In this document: positions 8,566-17,200 of the stretch, one piece after another
Layout: every line of letters begins with the position of its first letter
Position numbering within the stretch: the stretch's first letter is position 1
Assembly: GCF_008369935.1 (NCBI RefSeq)
Contig: NZ_VTUZ01000004.1
Span: forward strand, 248,001-312,000
DNA: 64,000 nucleotides
Source: Paraburkholderia panacisoli
GTDB taxonomy: Bacteria > Pseudomonadota > Gammaproteobacteria > Burkholderiales > Burkholderiaceae
Reading direction: 5' to 3'
The notes under the pieces: generated by a model
Told to the model about the DNA's origin: nothing
Databases searched by the model: none
Seen by the model: the letters and a program-made list of their open reading frames with translations, nothing else
Program-made: the position numbers and the translations under genes

Positions 8566-9318
8566 TCAATGATCGAGCACGCGATGCAGAAACTGACGCG
8601 TACGTTCATTCTGCGGGTTCACGAAGATCTGCTCGGGCGCGCCCTGTTCCGCAATCACACCTTTATCCATGAACACCACGCGGTCGGCGGTCTTGCGCGC
8701 GAAGCCCATCTCGTGTGTGACAACGACCATGGTCATCCCGTCGCGCGCCAGTCCGCGCATGACTTCGGTCACCTCCCCGACGAGTTCCGGGTCGAGGGCG
8801 GACGTGGCTTCGTCGAAGAACATGATGCCTGGCTCGACGGCCAACGCTCTTGCGATCGCGACACGCTGCTGTTGCCCGCCGGAGAGCTGGCTGGGGTAGT
8901 GCTCGGCTCGATCGGCAAGACCCACCCGGTCAAGCGCGTCCATCGCACGCTTGCGTGCGTCCGCCGCGTTCATCTTGCGTGCCTTGACCAGGGCGAGCGT
9001 CACATTGCCAAGCGCGCTCTTGTGCGGAAACAGATTGAACTGCTGGAACACCATGCCGACATGACCGCGGATCTCCTTCGCCCGGCGTGCATCGTGCAGC
9101 GGCACTTCGTTGACCCAGACTTCGCCCGTGTCGGCCGTTTCCAGACCGCTCATGATGCGCAGCACCGTGCTCTTGCCAGAGCCCGACGCGCCGATCAGCA
9201 CGAGAACTTCGCCGGGCCGCACATCGAGGTTGATCTCCTTCAGGACCTGGGTAGCGCCGAACGACTTGCTGACGCCGGTGAGGTTGATGATGGGCTTTGA
9301 CGTAGTGACAGTGGTCAT
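8566..9318 (-). CDS. Polar amino-acid ABC transporter ATP-binding protein
   Basis: A 250-residue ATPase of the GlnQ/HisP type that energises uptake across the inner membrane. It has Walker [10 protein letters not shown], signature [15 protein letters not shown], Walker [13 protein letters not shown] and the H-loop [10 protein letters not shown]. Its start overlaps the stop of the upstream permease gene by four bases (ATGA), showing translational coupling. It is the fourth gene of a lipoprotein-permease-permease-ATPase operon. The substrate class (polar or charged amino acid, or an opine-like compound) is inferred from family only. Confidence 0.93.
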   Translation of the reverse strand: MTTVTTSKPIINLTGVSKSFGATQVLKEINLDVRPGEVLVLIGASGSGKSTVLRIMSGLETADTGEVWVNEVPLHDARRAKEIRGHVGMVFQQFNLFPHKSALGNVTLALVKARKMNAADARKRAMDALDRVGLADRAEHYPSQLSGGQQQRVAIARALAVEPGIMFFDEATSALDPELVGEVTEVMRGLARDGMTMVVVTHEMGFARKTADRVVFMDKGVIAEQGAPEQIFVNPQNERTRQFLHRVLDH

Positions 9319-9965
9319 GACAACAGGCTCCTTCTTCGGTCATGGTGGCGCACCCACTGCGACAGTGGAAAGCACACAATGAAATAAAGCACGGCAACGA
9401 GTCCATAGATTTCGACCGGTTTGCCGACCCGGTCGACGATGGCCTGGCCACCATGCATCAATTCCGACATGCCGATCATGCTGACGATCGACGTATCCTT
9501 GATCAGCGATAAATATTGGCCGATGAGCGGCGGCATCACGATCTTTCCGGTCTGCGGCAAGATCACAGAAAAGAACGCCTGGGTCTTGCTGAGCCCGAGG
9601 ATCTGTGACACCTCCCACTGGCCTTTCGGTACGGCTTCGATGCCTGAGCGGAATACCTCGGCGATGTAGGCGCCTTGATACACGCTCAAGCCCACGACGC
9701 CCGCTGCGAACACATCGATCGCGTAGCCGAAGTACGACACGCCGAAATAGATGAACATCAGCGTGATCAGCACCGGCGTGCCGCGAAACAGTTCGGTATA
9801 GAGCCTGGCGAAGCGCGGTGTGCCCCATGGCCCGAAAGAGCGCAATACGGCTGCCAGCAGTCCGATCAGCGTTCCACCAACGATCGACGCCGCAGAGAGA
9901 AGCAGTGTCGCCAGCAGTCCCTGAAACAGGATCGCCAGGCTGGTCATTAACAATTCGCTCGACAT
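9315..9965 (-). CDS. Polar amino-acid ABC transporter permease (second)
   Basis: A 216-residue inner-membrane permease of the HisM/GlnP type with about five membrane helices. The start at 9965 ([20 protein letters not shown]) is chosen because GGAGACC lies upstream. The EAA loop motif that contacts the ATPase is present ([20 protein letters not shown], then [15 protein letters not shown]). It is separated by 22 bp from the first permease and overlaps the ATPase gene by four bases. The two permeases should form a heterodimer. Confidence 0.92.
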   Translation of the reverse strand: MSSELLMTSLAILFQGLLATLLLSAASIVGGTLIGLLAAVLRSFGPWGTPRFARLYTELFRGTPVLITLMFIYFGVSYFGYAIDVFAAGVVGLSVYQGAYIAEVFRSGIEAVPKGQWEVSQILGLSKTQAFFSVILPQTGKIVMPPLIGQYLSLIKDTSIVSMIGMSELMHGGQAIVDRVGKPVEIYGLVAVLYFIVCFPLSQWVRHHDRRRSLLS

Positions 9966-9987
9966 GTTCGGTCTCCGGTTTGAGCGC

Positions 9988-10704
9988 TCAGGTGCGATCG
10001 GCCTGTCGTGCGACAAGGAACGGCCGGCGCGTGCGTTTCTTCATGACGAGCGGCGGATGAAAGACACGCACGCCGATCTGGCCCGCCAGCCACGACAGGA
10101 GGTTGCTCAGGAACAGGTAGGCAATCAGCGTGATCGAGAAGGTCTGGATATAGAGCAGCGTGCGCGCATTGATCACCGTCGCCGTTCCGCTCAGCTCCGG
10201 CAGCGCGATCGCCGACAGGAGCGACGTGCCGAGCAACAGCTGGATCAGGTTGTTGACGATCGCCGGATAGACGGCGCGCGCAGCCTGCGGCAGAACCACC
10301 TCGATGAAGATCTGCGAACGCTCCAGGCCAAGGATCGACGCCGCCTCAAGCTGACCGCGCGGCACGGACTGGATACCCGCGCGAAACACTTCGCCCAGAT
10401 ACGCGCCGACGTTCACCCCTAATGCAATGACACCGGCTGTATAGGCATTGAGCGTGATGCCAAGCGATGGCAACCCGAAGAACACGATGAAGATCTGCAG
10501 CAATACCGGCGTATTGCGGATCGCTTCGATATACACCCTTGCGATCGCCTGCAGCAGCCCGACGCGCGATGAGCTCGCGAGTGCGGTGAGCAAGCCAAGC
10601 AGCATCGCGAGGACGAAGGCCAGCAGCGTGACCTGGAGCGTCAGCCAAGACGCGCGAACGAAATCGTTCCAATAACCCGCAAGGGTCACCCATTCATAGC
10701 TCAT
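9988..10704 (-). CDS. Polar amino-acid ABC transporter permease (first)
   Basis: A 238-residue permease of the HisQ/GlnP type. N-terminal helix LTLQVTLLAFVLAMLLGLLT; arginine-rich loop then IEAIRNTPVLLQIFIVFFGL, the usual amino-acid permease signature. The EAA loop is AYLGEVFRAGIQSVPRGQ with LGLERSQIFIEVVLPQ. The C-terminus is basic (KKRTRRPF) and cytosolic. The gene lies 40 bp after the lipoprotein gene and 22 bp before the second permease. Confidence 0.92.
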   Translation of the reverse strand: MSYEWVTLAGYWNDFVRASWLTLQVTLLAFVLAMLLGLLTALASSSRVGLLQAIARVYIEAIRNTPVLLQIFIVFFGLPSLGITLNAYTAGVIALGVNVGAYLGEVFRAGIQSVPRGQLEAASILGLERSQIFIEVVLPQAARAVYPAIVNNLIQLLLGTSLLSAIALPELSGTATVINARTLLYIQTFSITLIAYLFLSNLLSWLAGQIGVRVFHPPLVMKKRTRRPFLVARQADRT

Positions 10705-10744
10705 GGTTCCTCCGTCAATCGGGCGGCGCGGCGCCAGCGGGATT

Positions 10745-11578
10745 TCAGTACTGCGGGTTCAGCGGGAAGCGCGGCTCGGCGCCGAACCACTTCTTGTAGA
10801 GCTGCGCGTTCTGCTTCGATGCGTTGACCTGGAACAGGAACAGGTTCAGGTAGTTGAGCCAGACCTCATCACCTGCCTTCACGCCGAACGCGTTGTATTC
10901 GAGCGGAACCAGCGCTTCGTTGGTAACGGTCAGATCGGGATCGAGCGATGCCTGATAGGCGAGAAAGTTGTTGTCCTCGATCATCGCATCGGCCTGTCCC
11001 TGCTTGACGGCGAGGATCGCAGCCTGCGAGCTGTCGAATTCCTGGATCTTGACCTTCATGTTCAGCGAGCGCACCTCATCGCCGTTCGTCGAGCCCTTGA
11101 CCGTTGCAATTGTACGGTCCGACATGTCGTTGATGGACTTGATGCCGCTGCTCTTCTTGACCAGAAGCGCCTCGCTTGCGACCACATAGGGATTCGTGAA
11201 CGCGATTTCCTTCGCCCGCTCAAGGTTGCGGGTGAAGTTGCAGAACACTACGTCAACCTTGCTGGTTTGCAGGTTCGGAATGCGGTTGGCGCTCGTCGTA
11301 TTCACGACTTCGAGCTTGACGCCCATCTGCTTCGCCAGTTCTTTCGCCAGATCGACGTCGTAGCCGTCAGGTTGGCCGTCCTTGTTGTAGAAGCCGAACG
11401 GCGCAAAGGTCAAGCAGTCGCCTACGCGCAGCGTGCCCCGTTGCAGGACCTGCTTGAGCGTCGAATCAGCCGCGGCGCCTTGCTCTGGCGGGGCGACCTT
11501 GGTGCAGCCGGCCAGCATCAGCAGGCCGGCTACGGCGAACAAGCAAGTGAATTTTGCGCTTTCCCTGACAAATCTCAT
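10745..11578 (-). CDS. Amino-acid ABC transporter substrate-binding lipoprotein
   Basis: A 277-residue solute-binding protein of family 3. The start at 11578 gives a lipoprotein signal (MRFVRESAKFTCLFAVAGLL, then MLAGC), so the protein is probably tethered to the inner membrane rather than free in the periplasm. Family signatures are GTLRVGDCLTFAPFGFYN, GYDVDLAKELAKQMGVKLE and VDVVFCNFTRNLERAKEIAFT. The last is an unusual variant of the common dvi..l..t.eR pattern. It is the first gene of the transporter operon. The 449-bp region upstream carries an IclR-like palindrome 114 bp before the start. The ligand is unknown. Confidence 0.9.
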   Translation of the reverse strand: MRFVRESAKFTCLFAVAGLLMLAGCTKVAPPEQGAAADSTLKQVLQRGTLRVGDCLTFAPFGFYNKDGQPDGYDVDLAKELAKQMGVKLEVVNTTSANRIPNLQTSKVDVVFCNFTRNLERAKEIAFTNPYVVASEALLVKKSSGIKSINDMSDRTIATVKGSTNGDEVRSLNMKVKIQEFDSSQAAILAVKQGQADAMIEDNNFLAYQASLDPDLTVTNEALVPLEYNAFGVKAGDEVWLNYLNLFLFQVNASKQNAQLYKKWFGAEPRFPLNPQY

Positions 11579-12027
11579 TTTTTCGTCCCGAACTGGTGAG
11601 AAGTCCATGCGTGTACACAAGCGGCGTCAAGAGCACCTTCGCGGCACTCCAATCGATGAAATCGACGCGCTCGCGCGCTACCGCCTGACTGTCCGATATA
11701 TCGGATTCATGTCCGACACAGCAGATGACGAGCAGTGTTTCACGGGAAAAAAATAGTTGCAATGGGGTATACGCGGTGCGCGACCACGGTATTAATCAAG
11801 GATGCTGGATGCTTTCCAACTCGAAAGAATTCATGCGGTTTGCTGAATTTGCACGCAGTCAAACCGACCAGTGATTGCGGCTTCTCCATAAGCGCTTCCG
11901 GGTGCAAACGGTTTTTTCTCTTTTCGGCTGCAGCCGATGTGACCGAAGGACCGGCTTGTATTCCGCGCCGCCTACGCACCCGAGAGGGTGCGAGAAAGAG
12001 GCCGCGCGATAGCCGTGCCACGTGAAC
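11579..12027. other. Intergenic region upstream of the amino-acid transporter operon
   Basis: No gene seen. It contains the IclR-like dyad described separately and must carry the transporter operon promoter. Its right part is the 3' region of the leftward amine oxidase/cytochrome transcript. Confidence 0.45.
11690..11716. promoter_or_regulatory. IclR-like operator
   Basis: A perfect 14-bp palindrome TCCGATATATCGGA at 11692-11705. It is part of a larger pattern in which TGTCCGA occurs at 11690 and again at 11710, twenty bases apart. IclR-family proteins typically bind such short TCCG/CGGA dyads. The position, 114 bp upstream of the lipoprotein start, suits control of the transporter operon by the operon-encoded IclR protein. 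Confidence 0.5.
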
Positions 12028-12447
12028 TCAGCGCAAACTTCTAACCTGGCTCGGCGTGACACTCTCGGCAAATCGATTGCCGAAATGGGTTCTCGTGTAG
12101 TTGACGACTGCAGCGACCTGATCGTCATTCATCGCGTCGCCAAACGACGGCATCGCCTTTCGGCCGTGCAGTACGTTGACGATGACGTAGGGCGCTGCTT
12201 CGACTGCCGGGTTGTCAGCGAGTGCCGGGTAGTGACCCGCGCCCTGTGCGCCTTTTCCATCCGGCATATGGCATCCCGCGCAGGTAGCGTTGTAAAGCGC
12301 TTCGCCGCTCTTTTCGGTAAAGCGGTAGCCCGGCGAAATCGTGAAAGTGCGTGATGCGTCCTGTGCCACGGCCTGAGCCGACACCGTCGCGGCTCCCATC
12401 AGCCAGGCCATCAGCATCACGCTCAGGATCAGCGTCGGCCTATCCAT
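12028..12447 (-). CDS. Periplasmic class I cytochrome c, partner of the amine oxidase
   Basis: A 139-residue exported cytochrome. The signal peptide ends near TVSA (residues 21-24). The haem motif is CAGCH (Cys56, Cys59, His60) and the likely axial methionine is Met99 in KAMPSFGD. The start at 12447 is chosen because the ATG overlaps the end of the amine oxidase gene by eight bases, indicating translational coupling. The most direct reading is that this cytochrome takes electrons from the flavoprotein encoded upstream, as the cytochrome CycN does for nicotine oxidoreductase NicA2 in Pseudomonas putida S16. That role is inference from family and gene order. Confidence 0.88.
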   Translation of the reverse strand: MDRPTLILSVMLMAWLMGAATVSAQAVAQDASRTFTISPGYRFTEKSGEALYNATCAGCHMPDGKGAQGAGHYPALADNPAVEAAPYVIVNVLHGRKAMPSFGDAMNDDQVAAVVNYTRTHFGNRFAESVTPSQVRSLR

Positions 12448-14032
12448 TGACGATTCTCCGATGCAACCGGGTGATCGCATCCAGTGACGACAGCACGGCG
12501 CCTTCCTGCCATGCGGGGATATGGGAAGCGTGCTCTCCCGCAAGGACGATCCGTCCGTCGATCTGACAGAGATTCGCGTAATGCGCTTCTCTCAACGCAT
12601 CCGTCCATGCGGCGAAGCAACCATTCGTGAACGGTGATCGGCTCCAGCTCATCGCAAAGCCGTTCTGGTACTCGCGCGCGTACTGCGGATGAATCTGGCT
12701 GCCCTGGCTCAATGCCACCGCGATCCGTTCGGCAGGGGGCAGCGCACCCATCTCATAGCTGGCGGGCCCCCACATGTAGGCGCCGAGCAGCACCGCGGGA
12801 CCGGTCGATCCGTAACCTGTTGCCGGATAGCCGATCGTCGAGATCGGCAGATCAGTATGCGTGATGCCGCCGTAGATCTGCTCGTCTTCTTCCCAGAATC
12901 GCCGGCCGAATTGCAACCCGATTTTCACCGATGTTTCGTAGGGCACCGCATCGATCGCGGCGCGCATGGCCGGGCCGACCGCCGTGTCGATCTGACTCAG
13001 AATCGAGAGCGGGATGGTGCACACCAGCCAATCCGCGTGCGCGTTCCGTTTGGTCCGGGTGGTCGTATCGGTATAGCGCACTGTGACGCCTTGCTCGTCC
13101 TGCAAGATGGCCGTGACTCTGGCGTTGAACACTACAGCGCTTGCGACCTGCGCATAAAGCGCGTGAGCAATCCTGTCCATGCCGCCGACGGGCTGGAAAA
13201 TGGCGCTCTGGTAGTCCAGCTCGTTTCCAGACGAGAGCCATCGCCACAAACGCGATGCAAGCAAGGGGTCGCGCGGGAGCAGATCCGACGGCACGGCCTC
13301 GGGCATCAGCCCACCGCCATGCGCGGTCGCGAATCCGCGGCGTTCACTGCTTCGCCGGCCCGCCTGATAGCGATCATCCGGACCGAGCGCACCCCATTGG
13401 CGCAGGGATTCGAGTAGCAGATGCGCATCTTCTACTGACAACGCATCATCGAGCGCGTCCTTTCGGATTGCTTTGGAAAGCAGCTCGGCGATATAGCCTT
13501 GATAGTCGGTCTGCACTTCCCGGAATCGTTGCGGCTTGCCATCGAAAGCCTCTGTCGAATGCAGGTATGCGTTGTAATTGACCTGGATGAACGGCTCGAG
13601 CGGCACCTTCAGGCGTTTTGCATAGTCGAGTACGCCCTGGTGGTGATACGGAATGCGCCACGGCCCTGGGTTCAGATAAAGCCCGTCAGCGAAATCGCAG
13701 TACTGGGTGGCGCCGCCGAGTTCTGTATAACGATCACCGCCCCTGACAGTCCAGGTCCGACCACCCGCGCGGTCGTTGTACTCGAGCAGCTGCACGTGGT
13801 AGCCCGCGTTCCTCAACTCAAAGGCCGCGACGAGGCCAGCCATGCCCGCGCCGAGCACGAGAATTCGCGTTCCTTTGGGCGCGCCATCGAGTCTGATCGG
13901 ACCGGCGTAGGTCGAGGCAGCGGCGAACCCCAACGTGCCCATGCCTTGCATCATGGCGGCCGCGCCGAGGTTCTTGCCGATCAGCGTCAGCAGGTGCCGG
14001 CGGCTCATCGCATTTGCGGTCATTCTCGACAT
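12440..14032 (-). CDS. Flavin amine oxidase/dehydrogenase with Tat-type N-terminus
   Basis: A 530-residue flavoprotein of the monoamine-oxidase family. The N-terminus holds a twin arginine (MSRRHLLTLIGKNLGAAAMM), suggesting folded export by Tat. FAD binding is by LVLGAGMAGLVAAFELRNAG and the following AGGRTWTVRGGD; the C-terminal flavin motif is IVLAGEHASHIPAWQEGAVLSS. The exact start (M1, M4 or M9) is uncertain; a GAGA precedes the second ATG. It overlaps the cytochrome c gene by eight bases, so electrons probably go to that cytochrome rather than to oxygen. The substrate is presumably an amine or cyclic amine imported or met in the periplasm. It lies 241 bp downstream of the DadA-like gene on the same strand. 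Confidence 0.88.
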   Translation of the reverse strand: MSRMTANAMSRRHLLTLIGKNLGAAAMMQGMGTLGFAAASTYAGPIRLDGAPKGTRILVLGAGMAGLVAAFELRNAGYHVQLLEYNDRAGGRTWTVRGGDRYTELGGATQYCDFADGLYLNPGPWRIPYHHQGVLDYAKRLKVPLEPFIQVNYNAYLHSTEAFDGKPQRFREVQTDYQGYIAELLSKAIRKDALDDALSVEDAHLLLESLRQWGALGPDDRYQAGRRSSERRGFATAHGGGLMPEAVPSDLLPRDPLLASRLWRWLSSGNELDYQSAIFQPVGGMDRIAHALYAQVASAVVFNARVTAILQDEQGVTVRYTDTTTRTKRNAHADWLVCTIPLSILSQIDTAVGPAMRAAIDAVPYETSVKIGLQFGRRFWEEDEQIYGGITHTDLPISTIGYPATGYGSTGPAVLLGAYMWGPASYEMGALPPAERIAVALSQGSQIHPQYAREYQNGFAMSWSRSPFTNGCFAAWTDALREAHYANLCQIDGRIVLAGEHASHIPAWQEGAVLSSLDAITRLHRRIVNG

Positions 14033-14273
14033 AAGGACGTGGTGCCCCGACTGGAGAGAAACGATGGCGAACGAAATCAGATGGCATCCCAGATTGCAAA
14101 GACCCGAGTCATCTGGATTTGTAGGCTTGGGTTTGCGTTTGGGCGTACTGCAACGGACTAGTTCATTTTATGCGATCACCCCGTCGGGCGTCGTGAATCG
14201 AACATCTGAAACACCGGCGGTGAGCGCGCGATGCGGGTCGTCGCGCCCCCGTTGTGGCGCGAACGCGTCGCTA

Positions 14274-15518
14274 TCAATCGCAAAGCAGCCCCACCATCGG
14301 AATCGCCGGCGTTCGTCCCGCGATCAGGTCGGCCGTGATTCGAGCCGATCCGTGTGACATGGTCCAGCCGATATGACCGTGGCCGGTATTCAGATAAAGA
14401 TTGCGATACTTCTTGCGCCCGAAGAACGGCAAGTTCGTCGGCGTCATCGGCCTGAGCCCGGCCCACATTTCGGCGCGATCGTAGTTGGCGCCGGCCGGGT
14501 AGAGCTCCTGCGTCACGCTCTTCATAAACACAAAATCAGAAGGCTTGTGGCTCGTGTCGTAGCCGGCAAACTCCGCCGTCGCGGTGACCCGGATCCGGTC
14601 GCCGAAGCGCGAGATTGCGACCAGGTTGTGCTCGTCGACCGCTGCAACGGTGGGTGGCAAGGGGCGGCCGTCGATCGGAATCGTGAGGGAGTATCCCTTG
14701 ATCGGATAGATCGGAAGATCGATGCCGATCTGTCGGGCAAGAACCGGACTGTAGGGGCCAAGAGCGAGCACATACGCGTCGCCTTTTACAAGGCCTCGAC
14801 TCGTTCTGATGCCGACCACGTCCTGCCCGGCGGTTTCAAAGCCGTCGATGGTGGTGTCGGTCAGAAGCGTACCGCCGCGCGCGACGATCTTTTCCGCAAG
14901 GGCGCGGGTGAACTTCGCAGAATCTCCGGTCTCATCGGTCGGGCAGTGAATGGCGCCCGCTATCCTGTCTTTTGCCGAAGCCAGCGACGGGTCGAGTGCG
15001 ACGACCTGATCGCGGCTGAGAACCCGGATGACTTGTCCATCGGATTCCAGCAGCTTCATGTGTTCGACTCCGCGGTCCAGCGCTTCCTGAGTCCGATGGA
15101 AATACAGAATTCCGCGGTCATTTCGATCGTATTCGATGGCGTCCTCAGCGATCACATCCTGCAGCACGCGTTGAGAGTAGGCGGCAAGCCGATGCTTGAG
15201 CAGGGTATTGCGGCGTGCCTTCTCCGATGTGCATTCCATCAGGAAGCGCCACGACCAGCTGTAAAGCCTGGGATCCGCCGAGAACCTGAAGCGCAACGCC
15301 TGATCCTTCAGCACCAGCGATTTGAGCAGGATCATCGGCGCTTTGGGCGAGGACCAGACAAAGGAATGTCCGGGCGCGATCATGCCCGCGTTACCCCAAC
15401 TGGTTTCCGCTGCGACTAAAGGCTGCCGCTCGACGATCACGACCTCATGGCCATCCTTCTGCAACTGGTACGCGGTTGTCACACCGACTACCCCGCCGCC
15501 GAGCACGATAACTTTCAT
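14274..15518 (-). CDS. D-amino acid dehydrogenase small-subunit-like FAD oxidoreductase (DadA family)
   Basis: A 414-residue DAO-fold flavoprotein. The start at 15518 is supported by GAGGACATC before the ATG and by the immediate FAD motif MKVIVLGGGVVGVTTAYQLQ. Family marks are ETSWGNAGMIAPGHSFVWSS after the first motif and the C-terminal FFGRKKYRNLYLNTGHGHIG. DadA proteins oxidise D-amino acids to keto acids and pass electrons to the quinone pool at the inner membrane. Here it sits between a DUF1989 gene (274-bp gap) and a flavin amine oxidase (241-bp gap), so the substrate may be the imported compound rather than D-alanine. There is no partner alanine racemase; a racemase-family gene lies at the far end of the cluster. 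Confidence 0.88.
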   Translation of the reverse strand: MKVIVLGGGVVGVTTAYQLQKDGHEVVIVERQPLVAAETSWGNAGMIAPGHSFVWSSPKAPMILLKSLVLKDQALRFRFSADPRLYSWSWRFLMECTSEKARRNTLLKHRLAAYSQRVLQDVIAEDAIEYDRNDRGILYFHRTQEALDRGVEHMKLLESDGQVIRVLSRDQVVALDPSLASAKDRIAGAIHCPTDETGDSAKFTRALAEKIVARGGTLLTDTTIDGFETAGQDVVGIRTSRGLVKGDAYVLALGPYSPVLARQIGIDLPIYPIKGYSLTIPIDGRPLPPTVAAVDEHNLVAISRFGDRIRVTATAEFAGYDTSHKPSDFVFMKSVTQELYPAGANYDRAEMWAGLRPMTPTNLPFFGRKKYRNLYLNTGHGHIGWTMSHGSARITADLIAGRTPAIPMVGLLCD

Positions 15519-15792
15519 GATGTCCTCAGATGCAAGGGGGCCGCGGCCACTCACGGCAGCGAGGTGTCGCTCCGGCTTTTGTGCTGCGCCACCATCGATT
15601 CCCGCCGGGCAGGAGGCACCTGCAATACATCGGGCAGTTCCGCGATTCCGGCACCATTGGCCGCGGACGTGAAGCAGGCAGACCCCGGATGAGCTTCGCG
15701 CAGCGCACGCTCGAAGGACTAGTGCAGCTGCGCCGGGCCGACGGCCTCGCCTTGCTTCTGGCGCAGTTCCATCAAGGCGGGCTGCCGCAGCC

Positions 15793-16638
15793 TCACTTCC
15801 ATTGCGGCTGATTCAGCACCATTCCGTGCTGTCCCTTGTAGGCAGCCACCGCCGGCGGCGTCCACCCGTCCAGCATCTGTGGCGCGAGTTGCCAGACCTC
15901 GATGCCAAGCGGCCGGCACACGTCCAGCGGATCGCGCGCGTCGGGTCCCCACATCGGCACGGACAGATCGCCGCCCGGACAGGTCGACAGTGCGCACAGC
16001 AAATCGATCTCCGCGAAGAATTCGAGGTAGTCGCCTTTCTTTGCCGGACACGCCTTCATGAAGTATTTGTCTTCGAGATTCAGGCCGGTGCACTGGAACA
16101 CGTTGAGCACGTCGTGGACGTCGTACTCAGTCAATCCATACGGGGCGATGGCGCGCGTCAGGTTGGAGTGGCAGTGGAAATGAAAATCCTCGCCGGTCAG
16201 CATGCGGTTCACATAGGGGTCGCAGCGTGTGCCGAGCAGATCGTGGACACGGCCGCCGTGTTCGTCGACGCCGTAGCCTGCAAGACTGTCATCCGCGATG
16301 GTCACCATCGGACGCAGGAACGGCAGCGTCGACCACAGACGGTCGAACGTGCTCACATGTGCCTGCTGCAACTGGCGCGTGCGCGATGCCCACATGCGCT
16401 CGCGCGGGTCGTGCCGGTTCCACATGTTCAGGTCGGCAACCTGCGGGCCTTCGATCGTGACGATGCGAAACACGTGGCCGGCAGGCACGGTCCACGCCTG
16501 CCCCGAGCGGATCGGCACGACGATCGATTCAACCAGCGTGCGGGTGTCGTGCTGTGAGGCGATGCGCTGATAGAACGCCTTGTCGACGTCGAGCGCCGAG
16601 CCTTTGGTGGACTGATACGCAGCAGGGTAATTCAGCAT
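15793..16638 (-). CDS. DUF1989 family protein (urea-carboxylase-associated / carboxyguanidine-deiminase-like)
   Basis: A 281-residue cytosolic DUF1989 protein. Typical elements are WTVPAGHVFRIVTIEGPQVADLN, the metal-type motif FHFHCHSNL, and LLCALSTCPGGDLS with paired cysteines. Known DUF1989 proteins include the two subunits of carboxyguanidine deiminase, which accompany urea/guanidine carboxylase. No carboxylase gene is present here, so another deiminase- or hydrolase-like role on a nitrogen compound is likely. GGAGAATCCATC before the ATG supports the start. It follows the ferritin-like gene by 19 bp, so the two are co-transcribed. The specific reaction is unknown. Confidence 0.85.
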   Translation of the reverse strand: MLNYPAAYQSTKGSALDVDKAFYQRIASQHDTRTLVESIVVPIRSGQAWTVPAGHVFRIVTIEGPQVADLNMWNRHDPRERMWASRTRQLQQAHVSTFDRLWSTLPFLRPMVTIADDSLAGYGVDEHGGRVHDLLGTRCDPYVNRMLTGEDFHFHCHSNLTRAIAPYGLTEYDVHDVLNVFQCTGLNLEDKYFMKACPAKKGDYLEFFAEIDLLCALSTCPGGDLSVPMWGPDARDPLDVCRPLGIEVWQLAPQMLDGWTPPAVAAYKGQHGMVLNQPQWK

Positions 16639-16657
16639 GATGGATTCTCCGTCGAAC

Positions 16658-17131
16658 TCAGGCCGGCGCCGTGCCGCGATCAGGCGGCGTCGTCATCGCT
16701 CCGGGACGGCGCAGCATCTTGTCCACTTCGCCGGCGTGCAGTTCTTCGACGTGGATCATCTGGCGCGCGTATTCTTCCAGCGCGACTGAACAATCTTCCG
16801 CCAGCGCGAGGAGCTCCCGATACAGGTCGAGCGCGACTTTCTCGGCTTCGAGCGATTCACGCAGAATGGACGCGATGTCGAAGACGTGCGAGTCGAGAAG
16901 CGGACCGATCGCCAGAGACGGGTAAGCGCCCAGGGTGGTGATCCATTCGCCGGCCTGCTGAGCGTGCACGAGCGATTCGTCGGCCTGTTGCCGCAGCCAC
17001 GCCACAATGGGGATGCGGCCAAATCCAAATACCAGGAATGAATAATGAGTATAGCGAACGACCCCAGCCAGTTCCGACTCCAGAATCTGGTTCAGGACTT
17101 TAACCACCTTTTCCTTCTCGATCTCTGCCAT
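16658..17131 (-). CDS. Ferritin-like (bacterioferritin-type) diiron protein
   Basis: A 157-residue four-helix ferritin-like protein. The ATG at 17131 follows GGAGGCAAAC, a strong ribosome site. Candidate iron ligands are Glu20 (ESELAGVVRYTHY), Glu52 with His56 (DESLVHAQQ), a glutamate in helix three (SLEAEKVALDLYREL) and Glu129-x-x-His132 (VEELHAGEV). The helix-two pair is E-x3-H rather than the usual E-x2-H, and the haem methionine of bacterioferritin is not obvious. It may therefore be a haem-free diiron protein rather than an iron store. It lies between livF (69 bp) and the DUF1989 gene (19 bp) in a transport and catabolic operon, an unusual place for iron storage. A diiron oxidase role is inference. 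Confidence 0.8.
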   Translation of the reverse strand: MAEIEKEKVVKVLNQILESELAGVVRYTHYSFLVFGFGRIPIVAWLRQQADESLVHAQQAGEWITTLGAYPSLAIGPLLDSHVFDIASILRESLEAEKVALDLYRELLALAEDCSVALEEYARQMIHVEELHAGEVDKMLRRPGAMTTPPDRGTAPA

Positions 17132-17200
17132 GTTTGCCTCCATTGCGTCTGATCTGTTTCAACCGATGTCGTGTACCCGGTTAGCGGCCCAGTTAGCAGA

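Noticed and set aside
15719..15792. Short protein-like frame after the DUF1989 gene ending in a stop at 15719
   Set aside because: It is the tail of a frame that overlaps the DUF1989 gene in another phase; no start or motif of its own.
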